A DNA stretch of 64,000 bases, taken from the NCBI RefSeq assembly GCF_900163715.1, contig NZ_FWFF01000001.1, forward strand, positions 434,001 to 498,000, in the 5' to 3' direction. Shown piece after piece: positions 15,798 to 23,438 of the stretch; within the stretch, counting starts at the first letter, position 1; every line of letters begins with the position of its first letter. This DNA is from Brevibacterium yomogidense (GTDB taxonomy: Bacteria; Actinomycetota; Actinomycetes; Actinomycetales; Brevibacteriaceae). The notes below the pieces were generated by a model. It was given only the letters and a program-made list of their open reading frames with translations, was not told the DNA's origin and ran no database searches. Both the position numbers and the translations under genes were made by a program.

Positions 15798-16697
15798 TCA
15801 CCCCTCGGAGAACAGCGACTGCTCCACCGCGTCGGAGATGTGCCCGGAGCCCACGAGCCCCAATCCGCCGTCCACGATGTACTGGGAGCCGGTGACATAA
15901 GCACTCAGCGGGCCGGACAGCACCGCGGCCATCGCGCCGATCTCCTCGGTCTCCGCGTAGCGTCCCAGCGGCACGGCCCGCTTCCACATGTCATCGCCTG
16001 TCGGGCCCGCCAGCCGGGCCATCCCCTCAGTCCCGGCGACCGGGCCGGGCACCAGCGAGTTCGAGCGGATGCCGTGCTCGCCCCATTCGACGGCCAGGTC
16101 CTTCATGAGCATCTCGATGCCGGCCTTGGCCGCTCCCACGTGGGCCTGGTACTTCGTCGCCTTGAACGCCTGGCTGGCGGAGATGAACAGGATCGAGCCG
16201 CGCGTCCTCTGCAGGGACGGGAAGGTGGCCCGGGCCGCGTGGTATGCGCCCATGAGGTCGATGTCGATGACGGTGCGGAAGGCATTGGAGCTCATCTCCT
16301 CCGCCTTCGCGAAGAAGTTCCCTGCTGCTCCGGCGACAGTGATGCTGATGTCGCCCAGCTCGGAGACCGCGTGATCGACCGACGCTTGCAGAGCCTCGGG
16401 ATCGCGCACGTCCGCAGCTTTGTAGGCGACCTTCGCGCCCATCCCGCGCAGCTCCTCGGCGGCCGTCGCCAGCCGCTCCTCGGTGCGGCCGCAGATCGCG
16501 ATCGAGGCGCCGCAGCGCGCGAAGGCCCGGGCGATGCCCAGGTTGATTCCCGACCCGCCGCCGGTGATGAACGCGACGTGCCCCTCGAGCATCGTGGGAG
16601 ACAGGTGTCCGATCGGGTCGTGCGCCGATGCCGCTGCTGGTGTCTCTGTCGCTGATGCCGCCGATACTGCCGATGCCGCTGCTGGTGTGCCGGTCAT
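15798..16697 (-). CDS. SDR oxidoreductase, 2,4-dienoyl-CoA reductase-like (DECR/TER type)
   Basis: This 299-residue short-chain dehydrogenase has cofactor motif FITGGGSGINLGIARAFA and the structural AGAAGNFF in place of the usual NNAG. The active-site stretch ISASQAFKATKYQAHVGAAKAG keeps the Lys but has Val where classical SDRs have the YxxxK Tyr. The VEWGEHGIRSNSLVPGPVAGTEGMARL block matches mitochondrial/peroxisomal DECR enzymes, which use this non-classical arrangement. Function would be NADPH reduction of an unsaturated acyl-CoA. A ~25-residue Ala/Thr/Ser repeat-rich N-terminus looks like recent duplication. It lies 78 bp after the tetR gene in the same direction, probably as the last gene of the cyclohexanecarboxyl-CoA operon. 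Confidence 0.82.
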   Translation of the reverse strand: MTGTPAAASAVSAASATETPAAASAHDPIGHLSPTMLEGHVAFITGGGSGINLGIARAFARCGASIAICGRTEERLATAAEELRGMGAKVAYKAADVRDPEALQASVDHAVSELGDISITVAGAAGNFFAKAEEMSSNAFRTVIDIDLMGAYHAARATFPSLQRTRGSILFISASQAFKATKYQAHVGAAKAGIEMLMKDLAVEWGEHGIRSNSLVPGPVAGTEGMARLAGPTGDDMWKRAVPLGRYAETEEIGAMAAVLSGPLSAYVTGSQYIVDGGLGLVGSGHISDAVEQSLFSEG

Positions 16698-16775
16698 GGT
16701 CGTCCTTCTGCAGTGTCCGTCAGGTGCGGCCTTCGCCCTCCGGCCACGTCGCCGGTCAGCGCGGTGCTGTGAGCC

Positions 16776-17423
16776 TCATCGCTCCACGCGGCTTCGCGCG
16801 GCGTCGGTGAGTGCACCCAGCACCACGGTGCGCACCTGCTGCTCCACATACTGGTCGACGGAGAGCCCCTGCGCATGGAAGTACCAGTGTTTGAGAGCCC
16901 AAGTGTGCGCGAGCACCAGGAGGTCGTAGGCGAAGAGCTCCGGCGGAACGTCGCGCAGGTCGCCGGCATCAGCCGCACCGCGCACCGCGTCGACCAGCGG
17001 CCCCAGCGTCTCGAGTTCCTGCCCCTGGATGTCTGCGAGTCCCTCACGGCTCAGCGACCGCGATTCCCGGTATGTCAGCACGACCGCATGGCGGTGGTCG
17101 TCGACGGCGCGGCAGAACTCGGCGAACGCCTCGGTCACACGGTCGACCGGATCGTCGATCCCCTCGATGGCCTGCGGCACGCGATCGCGGAAGGCTCCCA
17201 GCACCCGGGTGATGGCCGCGAGCAGGATCTGCTCCTTGTCGGAGAAGTACTTGTAGAGGAGCCCCACGCTCACACCCGCGGACTTCGCGATCGCCTGCAT
17301 CGAGACGGCGTTGGACCCCTTCTCCTGCATGAGTGCGATCGCCGCGTCCACGATCTGGCGTGCACGCAGCTCCGCTCGCGCGCCCTGCACGGCGGCGGTC
17401 ACGTCGTTCCCATCGATGCTCAC
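16776..17423 (-). CDS. TetR-family regulator of the cyclohexanecarboxylate operon
   Basis: This is a 215-residue regulator. The N-terminal helix-turn-helix (about 20-65) reads IVDAAIALMQEKGSNAVSMQAIAKSAGVSVGLLYKYFSDKEQILLAAI, quoted here only as the TetR landmark AGVSVGLLYKYFSDKEQ. The C-terminal ligand domain follows. The GTG start at 17423 overlaps the CoA-ligase stop as GTGA, so it is translated with the pathway genes. The overlap fixes the start: the frame upstream mirrors the ligase. It probably represses the operon through the TGTTCA/TGAACA sites at 22027-22060, with a pathway CoA ester as inducer (inferred). Confidence 0.88.
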   Translation of the reverse strand: MSIDGNDVTAAVQGARAELRARQIVDAAIALMQEKGSNAVSMQAIAKSAGVSVGLLYKYFSDKEQILLAAITRVLGAFRDRVPQAIEGIDDPVDRVTEAFAEFCRAVDDHRHAVVLTYRESRSLSREGLADIQGQELETLGPLVDAVRGAADAGDLRDVPPELFAYDLLVLAHTWALKHWYFHAQGLSVDQYVEQQVRTVVLGALTDAARSRVER

Positions 17424-19069
17424 GACCGTGAGGCTACCTCGTCGCGGAGCTTGAACTTCTGGATCTTCCCGCTGGGGGTCCGTGGGAAGTCCTCCACGAC
17501 GCGCAGCTCCTCCGGCCAGTACTGCTTCGCGACGCCCTTCGACTCGAGGAACTCCTTCAGCCCGTCGAGGGTGAGCGCTTCGCCCTCCTTCACCGTGACG
17601 ACCGCGCACGCGGTCTCCTGGAGTCGCGGATGCGGCACCGCGACGACGGCGGCCGCGGTGATCGCCGGGTGCTCGTAGAGGACGTTCTCCACGTAGGCCA
17701 CGGGGATGTTCTCACCGCCTCGGATGATGATGTCCTTCGTGCGGCCGCTCAGCCGGATGAACCCCTCCTCATCCATGATCGCGAGGTCTCCGGTGTCCAG
17801 CCAGTCCCCGTCGAACGCGTCCGCCGTCTGCTGCTCCTCTCGGAGGTAGCCGACGAACAGGAACGGCCCGCGGACCTGCACGGCGCCTTCCGTCCCCGCG
17901 GGGACGGGCTCGCCCAGCGGATCGACGATGCGCACTTCCATATCGCCCAGGGCGCGACCGTCCGTCGATGTCACCTTGTCCGCGGAATCCGTGGGCGCGG
18001 TCATGGTCACGAGGCCGCACTCCGTCTGACCCCATCCGCCGAACACGCTCATGCTCGGGACCAGCGATCGCGCTTCCTGCACCATGACCCGCGGGATCGG
18101 CGCGCCCATGCAGCAGAAGTGTTTGAGGCTGGAGAGATCTCCGCTGGTCGTCTTCGCCGCTTCGAGCAGGTCGTGGAGGAACGGGGTGGCGCCGGAGGTG
18201 TGCTCGATGCCGTGCTCGCCCACGAGCCGCACGAACTCCTCCCCGTTCCACACGTCCTGAAAGACACCGGTCCCGCCCACCAGCAGCGGCAGGCACACGC
18301 CGTACATGTACCCGGTGAGGTGCCCGAACGTCGACGCCATGTGGATGACGGAGCCTGGGCCCAGCCCCAGCCCGTCCGGCCACGGCAGTGCCGCCGCGAG
18401 CACCGAGTTGTGCGTGTGCATGACGCCCTTCGGGTCCCCGGTCGTGCCGGAGGTGAAGAGGATGAGGCCCACGTCGTTCGGGTCTGGCCGCCGTGCGCTC
18501 CAGTCGACATCCCCCGCGCCCGAGGCCCCGGCCAGGAAGTCGTCCCACCCCACGAATCCGTCACGGGCGGTGAAGGACTCCTCGCCGGGTGCGTCGAGGA
18601 CGACCGTCAGGCGCAGGTCGGGCAGGTCGGGGCGCAGGCGGTCGACCATGTCCGGGTAGTCGAACTTCCGGAACCGGTTGGGCACGACGAGGACGGAGAC
18701 CTCCGCCTTCTTCGCCATGAACCCGATCTCCCGATCGCGATAGATCGGGATGAGCCCATTGGTCACCGCGCCCGCCTGCTGCGCGGCCAGGTGCATGACG
18801 ACCCACTCGTACCCGTTGGGCAGCTGGACGCCGATCACGTCGTTCGGCTGCACCCCCGCCGCCACGAGCGCACGGGCGCATTCGTCCACGTCGGCACGCA
18901 GCTGCGCGTACGTGTGCGATCCGTAGGGGTCGTGGATGACGACAGCATCCGGCGTCTTCTGAGCCCATTCCTCGAGGTGGTCGAGGAGGATGCGGTTCTT
19001 CCACGCCCCCTTCGCGGTGTGCTGCTCGATGAGTGTGTCGGTCAATCGTGTCTGGAAGGTGGTCGGCAT
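17420..19069 (-). CDS. aliA: Acyl-CoA synthetase, cyclohexanecarboxylate-CoA ligase-like
   Basis: This 549-residue ANL-family ligase activates a carboxylic acid with ATP and CoA. The AMP-binding motif LFTSGTTGDPKGVMHTH is near residue 205. GGWGQTECGL is the A5-type motif, DGDWLDTGDLA and GRTKDIIIRGGENI are the hinge motifs, and the C-terminal catalytic Lys lies in PRTPSGKIQKFKL. The assignment to cyclohexanecarboxylate (AliA) rests on the neighbours badH and badI rather than on specificity residues. ATG 19069 follows AAAGGAG. The stop overlaps tetR. A benzoate or medium-chain ligase is the alternative. Confidence 0.85.
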   Translation of the reverse strand: MPTTFQTRLTDTLIEQHTAKGAWKNRILLDHLEEWAQKTPDAVVIHDPYGSHTYAQLRADVDECARALVAAGVQPNDVIGVQLPNGYEWVVMHLAAQQAGAVTNGLIPIYRDREIGFMAKKAEVSVLVVPNRFRKFDYPDMVDRLRPDLPDLRLTVVLDAPGEESFTARDGFVGWDDFLAGASGAGDVDWSARRPDPNDVGLILFTSGTTGDPKGVMHTHNSVLAAALPWPDGLGLGPGSVIHMASTFGHLTGYMYGVCLPLLVGGTGVFQDVWNGEEFVRLVGEHGIEHTSGATPFLHDLLEAAKTTSGDLSSLKHFCCMGAPIPRVMVQEARSLVPSMSVFGGWGQTECGLVTMTAPTDSADKVTSTDGRALGDMEVRIVDPLGEPVPAGTEGAVQVRGPFLFVGYLREEQQTADAFDGDWLDTGDLAIMDEEGFIRLSGRTKDIIIRGGENIPVAYVENVLYEHPAITAAAVVAVPHPRLQETACAVVTVKEGEALTLDGLKEFLESKGVAKQYWPEELRVVEDFPRTPSGKIQKFKLRDEVASRS

Positions 19070-19114
19070 GCTCTCAGTGCTCCTTTGCGCTGGGATCTGC
19101 GGGGATGCGCAGGT

Positions 19115-19861
19115 TCAGGCCATCGTGAGTCCGCCGGAGACCGACAGAGTCTGGCCGGTGATGAAGTTCGAGTCCGGGCGGGCGAAGAACGCGACAGCGT
19201 TCGCCAGGTCCTCCGGCTGCGCGAGCCTGCGCATGGGGATCGCCTTCTCCAGCGCCGTGCGCAGTTTGGGGTTCTCGGCACTGATCTGAGCGAACATCGG
19301 GGTGTCAGCGGGTCCCGGGCACACGCAGTTGGCGTTGATGCCGCTGCGGGCGACCTCGCGGGCGAACGTCTTCGTGAACGAGATGATGCCGCCCTTGGCC
19401 GCGGAGTACACGGCCTCACCGCTCGACCCCACGCGACCCGCATCGGAGCCGATGCTGACGACGGAGCCGGAGCCGGCCTCGATCATGTGGGCGGCGGCGG
19501 ACTGCGTGCAGTTCAGCGTGCCGATCAGGTTGATCGCGATGACGCGGTCCCACGTGTCCGCGGTCGACTCCATGAAGGGCTCGACCTTGTCCCAGCCGGC
19601 GTTGTTCACCAGCGTGTCGATCCGGCCGAACCGGTCGATGACCTCCGCCGTCATCGCATCGACTGCGGTGCGGTCGGTGACATCGGTCGCGATTCCGATC
19701 GAGCCGTTGCCCAGTTCCGCGGCGGTGTCCTGCGACTTCTGGGCGTCGAGGTCCGCGACGACAACGGTCGCGCCGTCGGCTGCCAGTCGGGTCGCGATCC
19801 CCTTGCCGATGCCGGACGCGGCGCCGGTGACGATGATGATGCGGTCTGTGAGTGCGGACAT
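19115..19861 (-). CDS. badH: 2-hydroxycyclohexanecarboxyl-CoA dehydrogenase (BadH-like SDR)
   Basis: BadH oxidises 2-hydroxycyclohexanecarboxyl-CoA to the 2-keto compound with NAD. The 248-residue protein has the SDR cofactor motif VTGAASGIGKGIA, LVNNAGWDKVEPF, and the catalytic stretch GSDAGRVGSSGEAVYSAAKGG with Ser, Tyr and Lys. It ends FITGQTLSVSGGLTMA. The NNAGWD, SDAxRVGSSGEAVY and SVSGGLTM signatures match Rhodopseudomonas palustris BadH as I remember it. The ATG follows CCAGGAGGAC. It sits between the acyl-CoA dehydrogenase and the CoA ligase, as expected for the pathway. Confidence 0.85.
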   Translation of the reverse strand: MSALTDRIIIVTGAASGIGKGIATRLAADGATVVVADLDAQKSQDTAAELGNGSIGIATDVTDRTAVDAMTAEVIDRFGRIDTLVNNAGWDKVEPFMESTADTWDRVIAINLIGTLNCTQSAAAHMIEAGSGSVVSIGSDAGRVGSSGEAVYSAAKGGIISFTKTFAREVARSGINANCVCPGPADTPMFAQISAENPKLRTALEKAIPMRRLAQPEDLANAVAFFARPDSNFITGQTLSVSGGLTMA

Positions 19862-19943
19862 GGTGTCCTCCTGGTGGTTCTCGTCGGATGTCTATGTCTG
19901 TGTCTGTGCGGGGAGGCGGCGCGGCGGAAGTCCCCGGTGATGC

Positions 19944-21089
19944 TCAGGGCGCGTACGCGCGGCCGGCCGACTGCCGGGCGATGACGAGCTTCATGATCTG
20001 GGCGGTGCCATCACCGATCTGCATGCCGAGCACGTCTCGCATGCGCTTCTCCACGTCTCTGCTGGTCATGTAGCCGTTCTGCCCGTGGAGCAGCAGGCAT
20101 TGGTGAACTGCGTGGTAGGCCTCGAGCGGCGCCCACCACTTGCACATCGCAGCCTGGGAGGTGTGGGGCAGCCCCTCGTCGCCCAGCCACAGCGTGTTGA
20201 TGCACAGCAGGCGGGCGGCGGCCATCTTGGTCTCCGCCTCGGCCAGCGGGAACGACACTCCCTGGAACGTCGACAGCGGCTGGTCGAAGGCCTCGCGGTT
20301 CTTCACGTACTCCCACGTGTCTTCGATGGCGCGGGCCGCGGTGCCGGTGCACTGCAGGCCGATGAGGGCACGGGAGAAGTCGAACCCCTGCATGACCTCG
20401 GTGAACGCGGCGCCTTCCGCGCCGAGCAGGTGAGCGGCCGGCACGCGGACATCCTCGAAGTCGATGAACCCGCGGGCCACCGCCGCCTGCCCCATGTCCG
20501 TCACGGCCGTGCGGGTCACACCGGGCGAGTCGAGGTCGATGAGGAACGCGGAGATCCCCTTGCCGCGGCTTCCATCGGGGTCCGTGCGGGCGAAGATGAC
20601 GGTCGCGGTCGACGTGAGCGCCAGGGACATGGACTTCGTCCCGTTCACCACCCAGTCGTCGCCGTCCTTCCGGGCGGTCACGGACGGGTTCCCCGCGTCC
20701 GATCCGGCACCGGGCTCAGACAGGCCGATCGCGACCGTGCCCTCCCCCGAGGTGATGAGGGAGCAGTAGTGGGCGGCGACCTCGGGCGCGGCGTTCCTGG
20801 CGATGATCTGTCCCATCAGCGAACCGACCACCTGCAGGTACGCGACCGTCAGGTCGCCGCGGGCGACTGCCTCCGTGACGAGACCGGCAGCGACCTTCGT
20901 CTGTCCACCGCCGCCGAGGTCCCGGCTGAGTTCCGGCGCGATGAGGCCCGCTCGTCCCATCTCCCGCGTGAGGTCGGCGCCGATGGCGCCTGCGGCCTCG
21001 CGGTCGCGGGCCTCGGTGATGAGGCGCTCCTCGAAGCCGGCGGCCGTGTCGACCAGCGTCTGTGCCTCCGGCGTGATCGTGAAGTCCAT
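19944..21089 (-). CDS. Acyl-CoA dehydrogenase, probable cyclohexanecarboxyl-CoA dehydrogenase
   Basis: This 381-residue FAD enzyme has the ACAD motifs AIGLSEPGAGSDAGNP and VVNGTKSMS. Its end has RMRDVLGMQIGDGTAQIMKL. The start ATG (21089) is preceded by GAGGAG and begins MDFTITPEAQTL; the frame upstream is non-coding. In most family members the catalytic Glu is in YEGTxQI; here the same place reads IGDGTAQI, with Asp at about 360. Position in the operon between badI and badH suggests the AliB/BadJ step, introducing the ring double bond of cyclohexanecarboxyl-CoA. The Asp may be characteristic of ring substrates or may indicate another base. Confidence 0.82.
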   Translation of the reverse strand: MDFTITPEAQTLVDTAAGFEERLITEARDREAAGAIGADLTREMGRAGLIAPELSRDLGGGGQTKVAAGLVTEAVARGDLTVAYLQVVGSLMGQIIARNAAPEVAAHYCSLITSGEGTVAIGLSEPGAGSDAGNPSVTARKDGDDWVVNGTKSMSLALTSTATVIFARTDPDGSRGKGISAFLIDLDSPGVTRTAVTDMGQAAVARGFIDFEDVRVPAAHLLGAEGAAFTEVMQGFDFSRALIGLQCTGTAARAIEDTWEYVKNREAFDQPLSTFQGVSFPLAEAETKMAAARLLCINTLWLGDEGLPHTSQAAMCKWWAPLEAYHAVHQCLLLHGQNGYMTSRDVEKRMRDVLGMQIGDGTAQIMKLVIARQSAGRAYAP

Positions 21090-21123
21090 GGCGATGCTCC
21101 TCGTCGGGTTCTCTGGGTCGCCG

Positions 21124-21981
21124 TCAGAAGCCGTTGACGTACGGGGTGAAGTCCGCTGCGCGCTTCTCTGCGAACGCGGCGGCTCCCTCGTGGGACTCCG
21201 GTGAGTGCTGGTAGAGGTCGAGGGCACTCATCGCGAGGCTGGTGAACCCGGCCTGGTGGTCGGAGTCGGCATTGAACGACTGCTTGAGGAAGCGCAGAGC
21301 CGTCGGGGCCTGCTGCCCCAGGAGGCGAGCGCGCTCCTTCGCGTAGTCCAGCAGCTCCTCGCCGGGGACCACGGCGTTGACGAGGCCCCAGGATTCGGCC
21401 TTCTGCGCGTCCATGAGCTCCGTGAAGTACCAGATCTCGCGGGCACGCTTCTCGCCGACGACGCGGGCGAGGAATGCGGTGCCGAAGCCGGCATCGAATG
21501 ATCCGACCTTGGGTCCGGCCTGGCCGAAGCGGGCATGCTCCGCGGCGTAGCTGATGTCGCAGACGACGTGGAGGACGTGCCCGCCGCCCACCGCCACGCC
21601 GTTCACGGCGGCGATGACGGGCTTCGGCACGTCGCGGATGAGCTTGTGCAGTTCGGACACGCGGAACATCCCGTATCGGCTGGGACCGTAGTCGCCCGTC
21701 TCCGCCTTCTGCTTGACGTCGCCGCCGGCGCAGAACGCCTTCTCACCGGAGCCGGTGAGGATGATCGAGCGGACGCGGGCATCGCCCCACGCGAACGTGA
21801 AGGCCTCGATGAGCTCGTCGATCGTCTGCGCCCGGAACGCATTGAACGCCTTAGGGCGGTTCATCGTGATGACCGCGAACGTGTCTTCGACCTCGTAGAG
21901 GACGTCCTCGAATTCGGGAACCTGCGGGGTCGTGGGCTGCTGGGCACTCTCGCCTGACGCACCGTTCTCTGGGGTGGGCAT
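21124..21981 (-). CDS. badI: 2-ketocyclohexanecarboxyl-CoA hydrolase (BadI-like)
   Basis: BadI is a crotonase-fold enzyme that opens the ring of 2-ketocyclohexanecarboxyl-CoA to pimelyl-CoA. Family-specific blocks are visible: FRAQTIDELIEAF, IRDVPKPVIAAVNGVAVGGG, ARFGQAGPKVGSFDAGFGTA, FLARVVGEKRAREIWYF, and KQSFNADSDHQAG. They match R. palustris BadI far better than ordinary enoyl-CoA hydratases or MenB, its closest relative. The GGAGG five bases before the ATG at 21981 favours this start over the ATG at 21993. A Pro/Gln/Glu-rich ~25-residue N-terminus is extra. It is the first gene of the operon, 34 bp before the dehydrogenase. Confidence 0.87.
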   Translation of the reverse strand: MPTPENGASGESAQQPTTPQVPEFEDVLYEVEDTFAVITMNRPKAFNAFRAQTIDELIEAFTFAWGDARVRSIILTGSGEKAFCAGGDVKQKAETGDYGPSRYGMFRVSELHKLIRDVPKPVIAAVNGVAVGGGHVLHVVCDISYAAEHARFGQAGPKVGSFDAGFGTAFLARVVGEKRAREIWYFTELMDAQKAESWGLVNAVVPGEELLDYAKERARLLGQQAPTALRFLKQSFNADSDHQAGFTSLAMSALDLYQHSPESHEGAAAFAEKRAADFTPYVNGF

Positions 21982-22026
21982 CGTCGCCTCCATCTGTCAC
22001 GGGTCCTGGCGACCCGCAACCATGAG

Positions 22027-22060
22027 TGAATGTCTGTTCATTATTAGTGAACATGAGTTC
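22027..22060. promoter_or_regulatory. TetR-type operator cluster upstream of badI
   Basis: Between badI and the amidase stop, TGTTCATTATTAGTGAACA (22035-22053) is a 19-bp palindrome with three central mismatches. GAAC-ATGA-GTTC (22049-22060) overlaps its right arm. AATG-N6-CATT (22029-22042) overlaps its left arm. The local sequence is AT-rich relative to the surroundings. It lies 46-79 bp before the badI ATG. TGAAC/GTTCA half-sites recall the TGAATG-type operators of TetR fatty-acid regulators, so the tetR gene at 16776-17423 is the likely ligand. Confidence 0.55.
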
Positions 22061-22111
22061 ACGGCGCACGTCAAGGGCCCCGAGAAGACGTCATATGGTT
22101 CTCGATGCGCC

Positions 22112-23413
22112 TCAGTGAGAGTGCAGGAACTGCTCCGCATAGGCGAGGAGGTCCAGGTCCTCGTGCGGGGCCGCGACCAGCTGGACGGACTCCGGCAGTG
22201 CATCCGGCTGCACGCCATCGGCGCCCCCGGCGCTATTCAGACGGCCTGAAGCACCCACCGCATCACCGGCGATCGGCAGTGTGATCGCCGGCCATCCGAG
22301 CACATTGAAGGGCGTTGAGAAGTAGGTGAACGCGGCGCGGTGCTCCGGACCGATCTCCGACCACCGCGGCACGGGCACGTCCATCGCAGGGGTGATGATG
22401 ACGTCCGCAGCATCGAACAGGCTCAGCGCCGTCCTCCGCAATACCTCCTGGCCAGCACGCGCGTCCTCGTACTGCGCAGTCGTCACATCCGCACCCGCCA
22501 GCGCACGCTCCCGCACGACAGGCTGATAGCGGTCACCCTGCGTGGCCAGGAACTCGCGGTGGATCGCGTACGCCTCGTACTTCCGCAGCACCTCGTACAG
22601 GCGCAGCGCCTCATCGATGACGGAGTCGAGGTGCCGACCCGCCGCAGAATCCTCCCCTGCCCGGAGCACCCGGTGAGGTGGGACCCCGGACCCCGCACCG
22701 GCCTGCTTCCGCGGTTCCGTTCGCCCCGGCGGAACCTGCACCTGACCCGCATCCACCGAGTACCCGCCCTCGATCCGCGCTGCGAGGAAGGCACTGCGGA
22801 CGAGGCCGACGTCGAGCGCGAAGAAGCCGACGGTGTCGCACGACGGAGCGAGCGGGAAGATCCCCTCGACGGGGACGAGGCCGAACGTCGGCTTGAAGCC
22901 GATCGTGCCGGTGCAGGCGGCCGGGATGCGCACGGACCCGGCTGTGTCCGTACCGACCGCCAGGGGAACGGCACCGGCGGCTACGAGGGCAGCGGACCCC
23001 GAACTGGAGCCGGCAGTGCAGAGCTCCACTCCGCGTGGATTCACGACCTTTCCGAAGACGCTCTCGTCACCCAGGATGCCGTAGGAGAACTCCTGGCAGT
23101 TCGTCTTCGCGACCGTGAGTGCACCGGCTTCTTCGAGGGCGGCGACGACGGGGGCGGTCGTCACGTCGCCTCGGTGCGTGTCCACGGCCGATCCCATCGA
23201 CGTCGGGTACCCCTCGATGTCGATGACGTCCTTGACGGCGAGCGCGATGCCCTCGAGAGGTCGCGACTGACCACCGGATGCCTTGGTCTCACCACTGCGC
23301 GCGGCCAGCGCCCGCGCGCGATCTCCTGTCGTCACGGTGATCGCGTTGAGCGCTTCGCCTCCCTCCGCAAGGAGTGCCAGCGCCTCGTCGACTGTGATCG
23401 CCCCGCCCGCCAT
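22112..23413 (-). CDS. Amidase signature family enzyme
   Basis: This 433-residue hydrolase cleaves amide bonds with a Ser-cisSer-Lys triad. Lys61 is in IALAVKDVIDIEG, the cis-Ser is Ser136 in AGSSSGSAALVAAG, and the nucleophile is Ser160 in GTDTAGSVRIPAA. The spacing (75 and 24 residues) matches the family. The length is slightly short and the C-terminal third contains a Ser/Gly-rich stretch (about 245-260). The ATG at 23413 follows GAGGAG, 25 bp after the phosphotriesterase-like gene, so they form an operon. The substrate is unknown. GatA is unlikely because gatC/gatB are absent nearby. Confidence 0.85.
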   Translation of the reverse strand: MAGGAITVDEALALLAEGGEALNAITVTTGDRARALAARSGETKASGGQSRPLEGIALAVKDVIDIEGYPTSMGSAVDTHRGDVTTAPVVAALEEAGALTVAKTNCQEFSYGILGDESVFGKVVNPRGVELCTAGSSSGSAALVAAGAVPLAVGTDTAGSVRIPAACTGTIGFKPTFGLVPVEGIFPLAPSCDTVGFFALDVGLVRSAFLAARIEGGYSVDAGQVQVPPGRTEPRKQAGAGSGVPPHRVLRAGEDSAAGRHLDSVIDEALRLYEVLRKYEAYAIHREFLATQGDRYQPVVRERALAGADVTTAQYEDARAGQEVLRRTALSLFDAADVIITPAMDVPVPRWSEIGPEHRAAFTYFSTPFNVLGWPAITLPIAGDAVGASGRLNSAGGADGVQPDALPESVQLVAAPHEDLDLLAYAEQFLHSH

Positions 23414-23438
23414 TCCGACGTCTCCTCTTCTTCGTGTC

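Noticed and set aside
17630..19984. 784-codon plus-strand open frame across the aliA-badH genes
   Set aside because: Antisense shadow; the opposite strand encodes two clear enzymes with catalytic motifs.
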